A stretch of 64,000 bases of DNA from Cellulomonas taurus (GTDB lineage: Bacteria; Actinomycetota; Actinomycetes; Actinomycetales; Cellulomonadaceae): positions 1,364,001-1,428,000 of the forward strand of contig NZ_CP051884.1 in assembly GCF_012931845.1 (NCBI RefSeq), in the 5' to 3' direction. Positions within the stretch are counted from its first letter, which is position 1. Every line of letters starts with the position of its first letter. Both the position numbers and the translations under genes were made by a program. Positions 33,294-41,574 of this stretch are shown here, piece by piece. Below the pieces are notes generated by a model. That model did no database searches and had not been told where the DNA came from. It worked only from the letters and a program-made list of their open reading frames with translations.

Positions 33294-33959
33294 ATGCCTC
33301 GCCGTCTGCTCCAGCTCTTCCTCGGGCTCAGCCTCTACGCCCTCTCCATCGCCATGGTGGTGCACCCCGCCCTCGGCTCCATGCCGTGGGACGTGCTCAG
33401 CCAGGGTCTGTCGGTCCAGTTCGGGTGGTCGCTCGGCAGGTCCGTGCTGGTCAGCAGCGTGCTGGTCCTGCTGTGCTGGATCCCGCTCCGGCAGCGCCCG
33501 GGTGTCGGCACCGTGGCCAACGTGCTGGTGATCGGGGTGCTGGTCGACCCGTTCGTCGCCCTGCTGAACCTCCTGCCGGAACAGCTGCCGCTGATCGCCC
33601 GGGTGGCCCTGATGCTGGCCGGGATCGCCCTGAACGGCCTGGCCGGAGCGCTGTACATCGGTGCCCGGCTCGGCCCCGGGCCCCGCGACGGGTTGATGAC
33701 CGGCCTGGTGGCCCGCACCGGCGGCAAGGTGGCGCCGATCAGGATCGGGATCGAGCTGACCGTGGTGCTGATCGGCTGGGCGCTCGGCGGCACGGTCGGC
33801 GTGGGCACCGTGCTGTACGCGCTGTCGGTCGGGCCGATCCTGGGCTGGCTGATGCCGAAGTTCGCGGTGCCGGTGACTCAGGACCGCACCGAGGCGGGGG
33901 TGGTCACCTCGGTGGACGCGCCGCGCTGCCAGCCGACGTCGGTGAAGCGGAGCAGGTAG
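33294..33959 (+). CDS. YczE/YitT-type membrane protein
   Basis: 221 residues from ATG 33294. Five or so membrane helices; MPRRLLQLFLGLSLYALSIAMVV start, then HPALGSMPWDVLSQGLS, a loop typical of YczE proteins, VANVLVIGVLVDPFVALL, and GARLGPGPRDGLMTGL. The neighbourhood (divergent MocR) is the normal one, and a link with small-molecule or vitamin B6 transport is speculated for such pairs. Its last 82 bp overlap the 3' end of the pilin-like gene on the opposite strand, which is unusual; the final ~25 residues are hydrophilic and may be a run-on. Confidence 0.85.
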   Translation: MPRRLLQLFLGLSLYALSIAMVVHPALGSMPWDVLSQGLSVQFGWSLGRSVLVSSVLVLLCWIPLRQRPGVGTVANVLVIGVLVDPFVALLNLLPEQLPLIARVALMLAGIALNGLAGALYIGARLGPGPRDGLMTGLVARTGGKVAPIRIGIELTVVLIGWALGGTVGVGTVLYALSVGPILGWLMPKFAVPVTQDRTEAGVVTSVDAPRCQPTSVKRSR

Positions 33960-36160
33960 GGCGGGGTGGTCGACCGCAACCGGTCGTCGTAGTCGACGGT
34001 GAGGTCCATCCCGCAGCTGCCGGGGTTCCAGGTGACGACGTCCCAGGAATCGGATGCGCCGCTGTAGCCCGAGGTGTGGGCGAACTCCGTGCGGACGCCG
34101 GTGGTGCCGAGGTAGTTCTGCGCCACTGACCCGGTCACCGTGACATCGATCGTGGCCGAACCATCGGCCGGTTCGGTGACGGTCGCCTGGAAGGAAGGCC
34201 GCGAGCCGGCGAGGGAGTTGTCCCGGTCGCCGTGTTCCACACCCGGGAACGCGAAGTAGAACGGCACCATATCGACACCCAGTCCCGTGTCGGGCAGTCC
34301 AGTCCATCCGTCGTATCGGTCGTAGCTGTTCCACGGACTCGACTGGGCACAGATGCCACCGTCCTGGTAACCGAAGCCACTGGTCAGCACCTGGATCGCC
34401 GCGTCGATCTGGACCTGATCGCGGTTGCGGTTGTAGTCGTGCGGCCAGTCTCCGAGCGTGCCCGACGCGGCATCCACGCCCTCGATGTACAGGAAGTACC
34501 CGCCGGCCATGTCTTGGACGATGATCTCGCTCCCGCGCCGCGCGACCCGGTCGAGTCGGATCAGGCGGTGATCCACCAGCGTCACATCGTTCGCGACGAT
34601 GCCGAGCTGGTCGGTCCCCTCGGCTGTCCCGTCGGCGGCCACCAGGTCGCCGGTGATCAGGACAGCACCGGAGGACCCGACCGTGAACTTCCCCTGGTAC
34701 CGGCCCTCGATCCACAGGTTGCCCTTGGTCCGGTAGCGGGAGGACGAATACGTACTGGTGTCCAGCCGGATGGCGGTGGTCTGGGTCGGGGTGCCGTCCA
34801 GCACCGACGCCAGCGTCTCGCCGATCGGCAGGTAGCCGTAGGTCGCGTTGCCGCCGATCTCACCGGCCTCCAGCCGGTCGTTGACCACACCGTGGTTGCT
34901 GACCACGTCTGCGGGCAGGTCGGCGACGTAGACGACCATGTCGGCCGGGACGTCGATGTGCGCACCCTCGTCGGACCCCAGCTCGATGCTGGTCCCGCAG
35001 GTCGGGGTGGTGCCGTCGGACGAGGCGACGGCGATGGTCAGCTCGGGGTACACCGATTGCTTGGACCAGACCCGCAGGGTCCCGTCGCTCTCGGCGACGA
35101 TCCTGGTCGGACCGTAGTAGCGGCACCCGGGAGCCGTCGCCAGCGAGGTGGTGTCGTACGGCAGCGTCTGGGTCGCCGACAGCTGCGGTGCCTCGGTCGT
35201 CGTCACCCGCGACTCGGCGACTCCGCTGCTGGTGTTCGTCGGCAGCACGGCACAGTCGGTGGAGAGGACGGTGTCGGCCTTCCAGTTCTTGGCGAACGTC
35301 GTGTCGGTGCAGAACGGGTTCGCCACCGACAGCACCCCGTTGACCTGATACGAACCGCGCTTCGACTGCTCATCGGGGTTCTGGCTCGCCGGTCCCGGGT
35401 TGATGAAGCCGATGTCGTTGGTGAAGAAGTCCCCGTTGACCGGGTTCGCCCAGGCGTGCAGCGGCCAGTCGTACGCACCGGAACTCGCCGTGATGCTGCC
35501 CGTCCCGTTGTACCACCCGAACTGGGTCCCCATCGCATTCAACGTGCGCAGGCACCGGGGGGTGTTCGACCCTTGATGGACGGTGGGCGTGCGCTGGTAG
35601 ATCCGGGCGCCGTTCGAGTCGACGCAGGTGGTCAGCGGCAGGGCCCAGTGATTCTGGTACCCCGCGTACTGCTCGGTGGACGTGCGAGTGGCCTGCACTT
35701 CCACCGTGCGGTACTCCGCACCCGAACGGCCGGTCACCCGCAGACTCAGCTGCGACGCCTCGGTCCCGTTCTGTTCGTCCCAGCCCAGCACCTCGTAGTG
35801 GTAGGCGGGGGAGGCGTCGGCATCCTTGTTCCGATCGACCGGTGCCCAGCCGATCGCGGTGTCCTCGTCCCAGCCGCAGGCCGCGTCGGTGGTCGGCGCT
35901 TGGAGTGCCGCGTTCTCGCAGTCGGTCCTCTGCAGGTAGGTCGGGTCGGCGCCGGCGCGGGTCAGGTAGTCGGTGATCCCCGACTCCGCCGCGGACAGCG
36001 CCTTCTCGCTGTCGGTGTACGCAGCGGTCGGTCGCAGCGAGCGGAGCACGTACAGGCTGGTGGTGAGCACGATGGCGAACAACACGGTGAACGAGATCAC
36101 CACCATCACCACGCTCATCCCCTCGTCCGAGGAGCTGCCGCTGTGGAGCTGGCGGATCAT
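33878..36160 (-). CDS. PilX-type pilus protein with a large extracellular domain
   Basis: 760 residues from ATG 36160, overlapping the upstream gene (ATGA-type). After a short N-terminus, MSVVMVVISFTVLFAIVLTT is the single membrane helix; then SEKALSAAESGITDYLTRAG, characteristic of PilX N-terminal domains. The long remainder is extracellular, Ser/Thr/Asp-rich with scattered Cys (for example TTCVDSNGARIYQRTP, FCTDTTFAKNW, GCRYYGPTRIV, GGICAQSSPW, NPGSCGMDLT) that could form disulfides, as in actinobacterial pilus-tip proteins. Third gene of an operon with two prepilins. Ligand or surface bound is unknown. Confidence 0.75.
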   Translation of the reverse strand: MIRQLHSGSSSDEGMSVVMVVISFTVLFAIVLTTSLYVLRSLRPTAAYTDSEKALSAAESGITDYLTRAGADPTYLQRTDCENAALQAPTTDAACGWDEDTAIGWAPVDRNKDADASPAYHYEVLGWDEQNGTEASQLSLRVTGRSGAEYRTVEVQATRTSTEQYAGYQNHWALPLTTCVDSNGARIYQRTPTVHQGSNTPRCLRTLNAMGTQFGWYNGTGSITASSGAYDWPLHAWANPVNGDFFTNDIGFINPGPASQNPDEQSKRGSYQVNGVLSVANPFCTDTTFAKNWKADTVLSTDCAVLPTNTSSGVAESRVTTTEAPQLSATQTLPYDTTSLATAPGCRYYGPTRIVAESDGTLRVWSKQSVYPELTIAVASSDGTTPTCGTSIELGSDEGAHIDVPADMVVYVADLPADVVSNHGVVNDRLEAGEIGGNATYGYLPIGETLASVLDGTPTQTTAIRLDTSTYSSSRYRTKGNLWIEGRYQGKFTVGSSGAVLITGDLVAADGTAEGTDQLGIVANDVTLVDHRLIRLDRVARRGSEIIVQDMAGGYFLYIEGVDAASGTLGDWPHDYNRNRDQVQIDAAIQVLTSGFGYQDGGICAQSSPWNSYDRYDGWTGLPDTGLGVDMVPFYFAFPGVEHGDRDNSLAGSRPSFQATVTEPADGSATIDVTVTGSVAQNYLGTTGVRTEFAHTSGYSGASDSWDVVTWNPGSCGMDLTVDYDDRLRSTTPPYLLRFTDVGWQRGASTEVTTPASVRS

Positions 36161-36834
36161 GCGCTGGCCTTTCCGACGTTCTTCAAGTGGATGCGATCGC
36201 GGTGGGTGCTGGGGGTCTCCTGCTGTCGCGGGTTGGTGCGCACGACCAGGGTGAATTCGATGGCGGCGACGGCACCGGACGCCTCGACCGTGGCCGATTC
36301 GCGGTCCAGGTAGTCCAGGCCGGAACCGTCGAGCAGGCCGTCCACCAGCGTGCGGGTCTCACACGTGCGGGCCTCGCACCCGGCACTCAGCGGCAGGAGC
36401 GCGCGCAGTTCGTCGGCATCGGCGATGTCGGCCAGGCTGGTGCGGCGTTCCACCAACTGCTGGTCGGCGATCTCGAACTCCACCAGCACGTAGTTCTCGA
36501 CGCTGTCCGGGTCGCGGATGATCACGTCGAGCCGGTTGCCGTCGCCCGCCAGCACCGGGGTCGTCATGGCCTCCGCGTACGCCTGCGGTCGGAGCGCGTA
36601 GGGGACCGCCTTCTCGATCACCCGGAAGGCGTACTGGGCGGCGGTGGTGTCGTCGGTCCGGCCCCAGGCGCGACCGTTGGTGCGTTGGATCCCGATCGTC
36701 AGGGTGACCACGGCGACCGCGACCATCGCCATGATCGTCATGGCGACCAGCAGCTCAGCCAGCGACATCCCGCGCTCGGCGTCGGTGCCGTGCAGCGCGG
36801 TGCTGCGGCGCAGTCGAGCCACCGCCCGGTTCAC
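36157..36834 (-). CDS. PilW-like minor prepilin
   Basis: 225 residues from ATG 36834. A 20-residue basic leader ends at ERG, followed by the hydrophobic methylation-site helix MSLAELLVAMTIMAMVAVAV, where the E is at position 5 of the mature pilin as required by prepilin peptidase. The rest is a small soluble domain with a Cys pair (AGCEARTCETRT). It overlaps both neighbours by 4 bp, so it is the middle gene of a translationally coupled operon. Confidence 0.78.
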   Translation of the reverse strand: MNRAVARLRRSTALHGTDAERGMSLAELLVAMTIMAMVAVAVVTLTIGIQRTNGRAWGRTDDTTAAQYAFRVIEKAVPYALRPQAYAEAMTTPVLAGDGNRLDVIIRDPDSVENYVLVEFEIADQQLVERRTSLADIADADELRALLPLSAGCEARTCETRTLVDGLLDGSGLDYLDRESATVEASGAVAAIEFTLVVRTNPRQQETPSTHRDRIHLKNVGKASA

Positions 36835-38171
36835 GGTGTCGTCTCCGTCCCCGACGGGGCCTGTGTCGCGGGGGTGGACGGTTCCGGGACTTCCGGTGGT
36901 GGCGGAGTCGTCGGCGTCGCGGAGGTCGACGGGCTCGCGGCGGAGCCGTCGTCGGGCTCCTCGGTGGCGGTCGGCTCCGGCTCCGGGGTGGGCGTGGCGG
37001 TCGGAGCTCCCGGGGAACCCGGGGCCGGAACGATGCCGTACCCCGGCCGCACCCAGATGTCCGTGGTGGTGCCGCTGACCGCCTCGACCTCTTCCATCGT
37101 GGACGGCAGCACCGTGCCGACGTACGCGCTGTACTCACAGGGCCAGACAGCGGCCACCTCCAGGACTGCGCCGGTCAGTTCCGTCGTCCAGCCGGGGGCC
37201 GACGCCGCCGTGCCCGAGGACGCACAGATCAGGGTGAGCTGCTGACCCGCGGCCTCGGCATCGGTCGCGGCCGCGGTGCCGTCCTCGGTGGTGAGATGAA
37301 CCCGCAACGCGGCCGAGGGGGCGTAGGACAGGGTCACGCGGTTGATCAGCGCGCTCGCATAACTTGGCCGTCCGATCGCGAAGGCCGCGGTGCTGGTCCA
37401 TGCCTGCCCGACATACCCGGGCTTGGTCGCCACCACGGTGTAGGTGTTGGTCGTCACCTGCACGGTCTTCTTCGGCACCCGCCCGACCACGCATCCGTCC
37501 TGGTCGGTGGTCCCCGCCTCGACCGAGTAGTACCAGGATGACGATTGCAGGGTCACGGCGGCCCCGGACACCCCTGCGCCACCCTGGGTCGGATCGATCA
37601 CCCGGACCACGACGATCGCGTCCATCCCGGTCTTCAGGCCGTTCGGGAGCCCGACGTACTCGACGAGGTCCACCGGAGCCAGCGTGGTGCGGGTCGACCA
37701 GGTGACCGACACCTCGATCCTGACCATCAGCGCGTCCTGACCGGTGACCGAGGTGGTGCCGCTCACGCACAGTGACTGGCCCTCGGTGCCGGCCGACAGG
37801 CCGATCCGGCGGGACACCGTGAACGAGGTGCCGCCCACCACGAGGTCGTCGCCGACCACGCCACCGTCGAGCGGGGTCGGATTCTCGACCGCGGTGTCGT
37901 TGAGCACGTCGTCGGTCGAGATGTCGCCGCCGTCGATCAGGGTCCGGGCGGCCGCCACCTCGCGGGTCGCCAGCTCGGTGGCGACCGTCCGGGACCGTGC
38001 CTGGTCGGCGAGCTTGGTGGTCGCCAGCACCGCGCTCAGCACCGTGACCGCCATGACGATCAGCAGCACCACCGCCACCACGGCCTCGATCAGGGTGAAG
38101 CCACGGTCGGGGTGCCCGCCGTGGCCCCCCGGCGATGAACTGCTCGGGGAACGCAGGAGGGGAGAGGGCAT
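36831..38171 (-). CDS. PilV-like prepilin with carboxypeptidase-regulatory-like domain and Pro/Thr tail
   Basis: 446 residues from ATG 38171. Leader of about 24 residues ends at RGFTLIEAVVAVVLLIVMAV, a clear type IV prepilin motif (cleavage before F, E5 present). A second region around residues 190-275 (VVRVIDPTQGGAGVSGAAVT ... TTDQDGCVVGRVPKK) looks like a carboxypeptidase-regulatory-like beta sandwich. The last 60 residues are Pro/Thr/Ser/Glu-rich and low complexity. First gene of the operon; 38237-38254 holds a palindrome upstream. Confidence 0.75.
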   Translation of the reverse strand: MPSPLLRSPSSSSPGGHGGHPDRGFTLIEAVVAVVLLIVMAVTVLSAVLATTKLADQARSRTVATELATREVAAARTLIDGGDISTDDVLNDTAVENPTPLDGGVVGDDLVVGGTSFTVSRRIGLSAGTEGQSLCVSGTTSVTGQDALMVRIEVSVTWSTRTTLAPVDLVEYVGLPNGLKTGMDAIVVVRVIDPTQGGAGVSGAAVTLQSSSWYYSVEAGTTDQDGCVVGRVPKKTVQVTTNTYTVVATKPGYVGQAWTSTAAFAIGRPSYASALINRVTLSYAPSAALRVHLTTEDGTAAATDAEAAGQQLTLICASSGTAASAPGWTTELTGAVLEVAAVWPCEYSAYVGTVLPSTMEEVEAVSGTTTDIWVRPGYGIVPAPGSPGAPTATPTPEPEPTATEEPDDGSAASPSTSATPTTPPPPEVPEPSTPATQAPSGTETTP

Positions 38172-38212
38172 CGGGAGTCCGTGTTCTCAGGGGAGGGCGA
38201 GGTCGGTCACGG

Positions 38213-38218
38213 AGGCTA
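38213..38218 (-). promoter_or_regulatory. -10 box of the pilin operon
   Basis: Minus-strand TAGCCT, 41 nt before the ATG at 38171 and 18 nt downstream of a palindrome. Confidence 0.35.
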
Positions 38219-38236
38219 TGCAGCCGGGCGGCGGGC

Positions 38237-38254
38237 CTGAGTGGTGCCACTCAG
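38237..38254. promoter_or_regulatory. Palindrome upstream of the pilin operon
   Basis: CTGAGTGGTGCCACTCAG has perfect 8-bp arms around TG, where the -35 element would be. No good -35 is visible, so an activator or repressor site is plausible. Confidence 0.4.
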
Positions 38255-38367
38255 CGCGGCAGCCGGTCGACTGCGTGATCGGGCCCGGGGAGCGCCCGAA
38301 CGGCCCGGAGTTGTGGGTGGAGCGGTCCGGAACATGCGTGGCGCGCACCTAGCCGATCCGGGCACGA

Positions 38368-38405
38368 CGAAGGCCCCCGACCGCAGCACCGGTCGGGGGC
38401 CTTCG
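38368..38405 (-). terminator. Terminator of the aldo/keto reductase gene
   Basis: 15-bp arms CGAAGGCCCCCGACC / GGTCGGGGGCCTTCG with an 8-nt loop, just after the stop at 38413. Confidence 0.8.
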
Positions 38406-38412
38406 TGCGCGA

Positions 38413-39420
38413 TCAGCGCGAGGCGGGCGAGCTCTTGGCCGTCTCCGCCGGGTCGGTGATCACCGCGTCGCCGAGGATGTCGTCGATCCGGGTCATCAGC
38501 TCGGCCGGGATGGTGACCCCGGCGGCCTTGACGTTCTCGGTGACCTGCTCCGGGCGGGAGGCGCCGATGATCGCCGCGGCGACGTTGGTGTTCTGCAGCA
38601 CCCACGCGACGGCGAGCTGCGCCAGCGACAGGTCCAGCTCCTGCGCCACCGGCTTGAGCTCCTGCACCCGCTCCAGGATGTTCGGCCGGTCGAGGAAGGT
38701 CTTGATCGTGCGCGAGCCGCCCTTCTCGTCGGTGGCACGCGAGCCCTCGGGCAGCGGCTGGCCGGGCAGGTACTTGCCGGTCAGCACACCCTGCGCCACC
38801 GGGGACCAGACGATCTGCGACAGGCCGAGCTCCTCGGAGGCGGGGACGACCTCGCCCTCGATGACCCGCCACAGCGCCGAGTACTGCGGCTGGTTGGACA
38901 CCAGCTGGAAGCCCAGCTCCTTCGCCAGCGCGGCACCGGCCCGGATCTGGTCGGCAGTCCACTCCGAGACACCGATGTAGAGCGCCTTGCCCTGACGGAC
39001 CACGTCCGCGAAGGCCTGCATGGTCTCTTCCAGGGGCGTCTCGTGGTCGTAGCGGTGCGCCTGGTACAGGTCGACGTAGTCGGTCTGCAGCCGGGTCAGC
39101 GACCCGTCGATCGACTCCATGATGTGCTTGCGGGACAGGCCGGTGTCGTTCGGGCCCTTGGGGCCGGTCGGCCAGTACACCTTGGTGAAGATCTCGAGCG
39201 ACTGCCGACGCTCGCCCTTGAGCGCCTCGCCGAGCACCGACTCCGCGACGGTGTTCGCGTAGGCGTCGGCGGTGTCGAAGGAGGTGATCCCGGCGTCCAG
39301 GGCGGCGCGCACGCAGGCGGTCGCCGCGTCGTTCTCGACCTGGGAGCCGTGGGTCAGCCAGTTGCCGTAGGTGATCTCGGAGATCTTGAGGCCGGAGCGG
39401 CCGAGGTGACGGAATTCCAT
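38413..39420 (-). CDS. Aldo/keto reductase (YghZ/voltage-channel-beta type)
   Basis: 335 residues from ATG 39420, 6 nt after TAGGGT. Barrel with FDTADAYANTVAES (catalytic D, Y), FTKVYWP (K), YVDLYQAHRYDH (H), and the NADPH-binding tail IIGASRPEQVTENV. Sequence order is closest to YghZ and Kv-beta-like reductases of 310-340 residues. It reduces aldehydes or methylglyoxal-like compounds with NADPH. Stands alone. Confidence 0.9.
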   Translation of the reverse strand: MEFRHLGRSGLKISEITYGNWLTHGSQVENDAATACVRAALDAGITSFDTADAYANTVAESVLGEALKGERRQSLEIFTKVYWPTGPKGPNDTGLSRKHIMESIDGSLTRLQTDYVDLYQAHRYDHETPLEETMQAFADVVRQGKALYIGVSEWTADQIRAGAALAKELGFQLVSNQPQYSALWRVIEGEVVPASEELGLSQIVWSPVAQGVLTGKYLPGQPLPEGSRATDEKGGSRTIKTFLDRPNILERVQELKPVAQELDLSLAQLAVAWVLQNTNVAAAIIGASRPEQVTENVKAAGVTIPAELMTRIDDILGDAVITDPAETAKSSPASR

Positions 39421-39426
39421 GTCGTC

Positions 39427-39432
39427 ACCCTA
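39427..39432 (-). promoter_or_regulatory. Leaderless-type -10 box (TAGGGT)
   Basis: Minus-strand TAGGGT, 6 nt before ATG 39420. Confidence 0.55.
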
Positions 39433-39453
39433 AAACGCTCCGCCGACAGCTGC

Positions 39454-40050
39454 TCAGCTGGGCCACTCACCGTGCTTGTTCTGCGGCTTCGGCAGCCGGG
39501 CGCGACGGATCTGGAACACCCGGGTGATCGCGTACATCATCGTGCCGCGGACGATCGCATCGGCGCCGAACTTCTCGGTCAGCTTCTTCTTCAACCGCCG
39601 CCACATGATGATCGAGTCGACCACCATCAGCAGGATGAAGACGTACAGCGCGATCAGGGCGACGAAGGCGGCCGAGGTGCTGATCGCACTCAGGCCGATG
39701 TTCGCCAGCAGCACCACGATCGCGATCGGCAGGAAGAGCTCGCCGAGGTTCCAGCGGGCGTCCACGAACAGTCGGGTGTAGCGGCGCACCGGGCCCTTGT
39801 CCTTCGCGGGCAGGTAGCGCTCGTCGCCCGACTGCATCGCCTGGTACTGCTTCTCGCGCTCGACCCGCTGGGCGGCGCGGGCGTCCTTGGCGGCGGCCTT
39901 GCGGTCGGCGGGCACCAGCGGGCGCCGGTTGGCGGCCTCGGCCTGCTTCCGGGTCGGGGTGGGCCGACCCTTGCCGGTCGGCACCTCGATCACCGCCGGG
40001 GTCTCGACCTGCGGCTGAGCGGCGTCCTTGTCCTTGCTGCGTCCGAACAC
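39454..40050 (-). CDS. DUF3043 membrane protein
   Basis: 198 residues from GTG 40050, 6 nt after TACGCT. Basic N-terminal half (RPTPTRKQAEAANRRPLVPA, RAAQRVEREKQYQAMQSGDE), two adjacent membrane helices (LFLPIAIVVLLANIGLSAIS and AFVALIALYVFILLMVVDS), then WRRLKKKLTEKFG. This order defines the actinobacterial DUF3043 family. Function unknown. Divergent from the dipeptidase gene. Confidence 0.86.
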   Translation of the reverse strand: MFGRSKDKDAAQPQVETPAVIEVPTGKGRPTPTRKQAEAANRRPLVPADRKAAAKDARAAQRVEREKQYQAMQSGDERYLPAKDKGPVRRYTRLFVDARWNLGELFLPIAIVVLLANIGLSAISTSAAFVALIALYVFILLMVVDSIIMWRRLKKKLTEKFGADAIVRGTMMYAITRVFQIRRARLPKPQNKHGEWPS

Positions 40051-40056
40051 CCCGCC

Positions 40057-40062
40057 AGCGTA
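40057..40062 (-). promoter_or_regulatory. Leaderless-type -10 box (TACGCT)
   Basis: Minus-strand TACGCT, 6 nt before GTG 40050; faces the box at 40069 in a 32-bp spacer. Confidence 0.55.
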
Positions 40063-40068
40063 GTCGAG

Positions 40069-40074
40069 TAGCGT
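40069..40074 (+). promoter_or_regulatory. Leaderless-type -10 box (TAGCGT)
   Basis: TAGCGT ends 8 nt before GTG 40083. Confidence 0.5.
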
Positions 40075-40082
40075 GGCGACCC

Positions 40083-41462
40083 GTGACAGCCTCCGACTCC
40101 ACTCCCGTCCCCGACGTCGCCGAGCTGCGGAACCGCGTGCAGGCCATCTGGCCCGGCGTCCGCTCCGACCTGGAGGACCTGGTCCGCATCCCCAGCGTCT
40201 CCAACAGCGACTTCGACCAGGCCCATGTCGCCGCCAGCGCCGATGCGGTCGCCGCCCTGCTGCGCGGCGCCGGGATGCCCGAGGTGCAGATCCTGTCGGT
40301 CGCGCGCCCCGACGGCACCCCCGGTGCCCCCGCGGTGGTCGCCCGGCGTCCTGCCCCGGCCGGCGCCCCCACGGTGCTGCTGTACGCGCACCACGACGTG
40401 CAGCCCCCGGGAGCCGACGCCGACTGGGACACCCCGCCGTTCGAGCCGACGGAGAAGGAGGGGCGGCTGTTCGGCCGCGGCGCCGCCGACGACAAGGCGG
40501 GTGTGGTCGCGCACCTGGGCGCGCTGCGCACCCTGGCGGACGACCTGAACGTGGGCGTCACCGTCTTCGTCGAGGGGGAGGAGGAGGTCGGGTCGCCGTC
40601 CTTCACCACCTTCCTGCACACCTACCGGGACCTGCTGGCGGCCGACGTGATCGTGGTCGCCGACTCCTCCAATTGGCGGGTGGGCGTGCCGGGTCTGACC
40701 ACCTCGCTGCGTGGGCTGGTCGACCTGGACGTCGAGGTCGCGGTGCTGGATCACGCCATCCACTCCGGCATGTTCGGCGGACCGGTGATCGACGCGGTGA
40801 CCCTGCTGTCCCGGTTGATCGCCACCCTGCACGACGACCAGGGCGACGTCGCGGTCGCCGGACTGCACCACGCCGACGACCCCGCGGTCGACTACGACGA
40901 GGCCGCGTTCCGCGCGGACGCCGGGGTGCTGGAGGGCGTGCAGCTCGCCGGATCCGGCCCGATCAGCTCCCGGCTGTGGACCAAGCCGACCATCGCGGTG
41001 ATCGGCCTGGACGCCCCCCGGGTCGCCACCGCCTCGAACACCATCACCCCGAAGGCCACCGCGAAGCTCTCGATGCGGATCGCCCCGGGACAGGACCCGG
41101 CCGCCGCGCTGGAGGCGCTGCGCGCGCACCTGCTGTCGCACGCACCCTTCGGCGCGCGGGTGACCGTCACCGACGGCGAGCTCGGCAAGGCGTTCCAGGC
41201 CCCCGCCGACTCCGAGGCGATGCGCGCCGCCCGGCAGGCGTTCGCCGACGCGTGGGGCACCGACCCGGTCGACATCGGCATCGGCGGGTCCATCCCGTTC
41301 ATCGCCGACCTGCTCGAGGTCTACCCGGACGCGGCCATCCTGGTCACCGGCGTCGAGGACCCGGACTCCCGCGCGCACGGCGCCAACGAGTCGGTGCACC
41401 TGGCGGAGCTGGAGCGGGTGGTCCTGGCCGAGGCGCTGCTGCTGGCACGACTCGGGCGCTGA
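40083..41462 (+). CDS. M20-family dipeptidase
   Basis: 459 residues from GTG 40083. Metal-ligand motifs in order: VLLYAHHDVQPPG (His), GRGAADDKAGVVAH (bridging Asp), EGEEEVGSPSF (Glu pair), VVADSSNW (Asp) and the C-terminal HGANESVHLAEL (His). Insert dimerisation domain around residues 200-340. Similar to the ArgE/DapE/CPG2 group annotated as dipeptidases. It hydrolyses small peptides in the cytosol with two zinc ions. The gene ends before a long hairpin. Confidence 0.92.
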   Translation: MTASDSTPVPDVAELRNRVQAIWPGVRSDLEDLVRIPSVSNSDFDQAHVAASADAVAALLRGAGMPEVQILSVARPDGTPGAPAVVARRPAPAGAPTVLLYAHHDVQPPGADADWDTPPFEPTEKEGRLFGRGAADDKAGVVAHLGALRTLADDLNVGVTVFVEGEEEVGSPSFTTFLHTYRDLLAADVIVVADSSNWRVGVPGLTTSLRGLVDLDVEVAVLDHAIHSGMFGGPVIDAVTLLSRLIATLHDDQGDVAVAGLHHADDPAVDYDEAAFRADAGVLEGVQLAGSGPISSRLWTKPTIAVIGLDAPRVATASNTITPKATAKLSMRIAPGQDPAAALEALRAHLLSHAPFGARVTVTDGELGKAFQAPADSEAMRAARQAFADAWGTDPVDIGIGGSIPFIADLLEVYPDAAILVTGVEDPDSRAHGANESVHLAELERVVLAEALLLARLGR

Positions 41463-41512
41463 CCCGGGCCACCGTCGCAGCACCCGTCACCCGCTGCGCA
41501 TGACGAGGCGTT

Positions 41513-41568
41513 GAGGTGACAGATTCCGACGCGATCCGGGCGGTGCGGGCGTCGGAATCTGTCACCTC
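41513..41568. repeat. Long perfect palindromic hairpin between convergent genes
   Basis: Perfect 20-bp arms GAGGTGACAGATTCCGACGC / GCGTCGGAATCTGTCACCTC separated by 16 nt. Longer and less GC-rich than the normal terminators here. It may end transcription from both sides, but the arm content resembles the element at 58806-58870, suggesting a mobile palindromic family. Confidence 0.7.
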
Positions 41569-41574
41569 GGCGGG

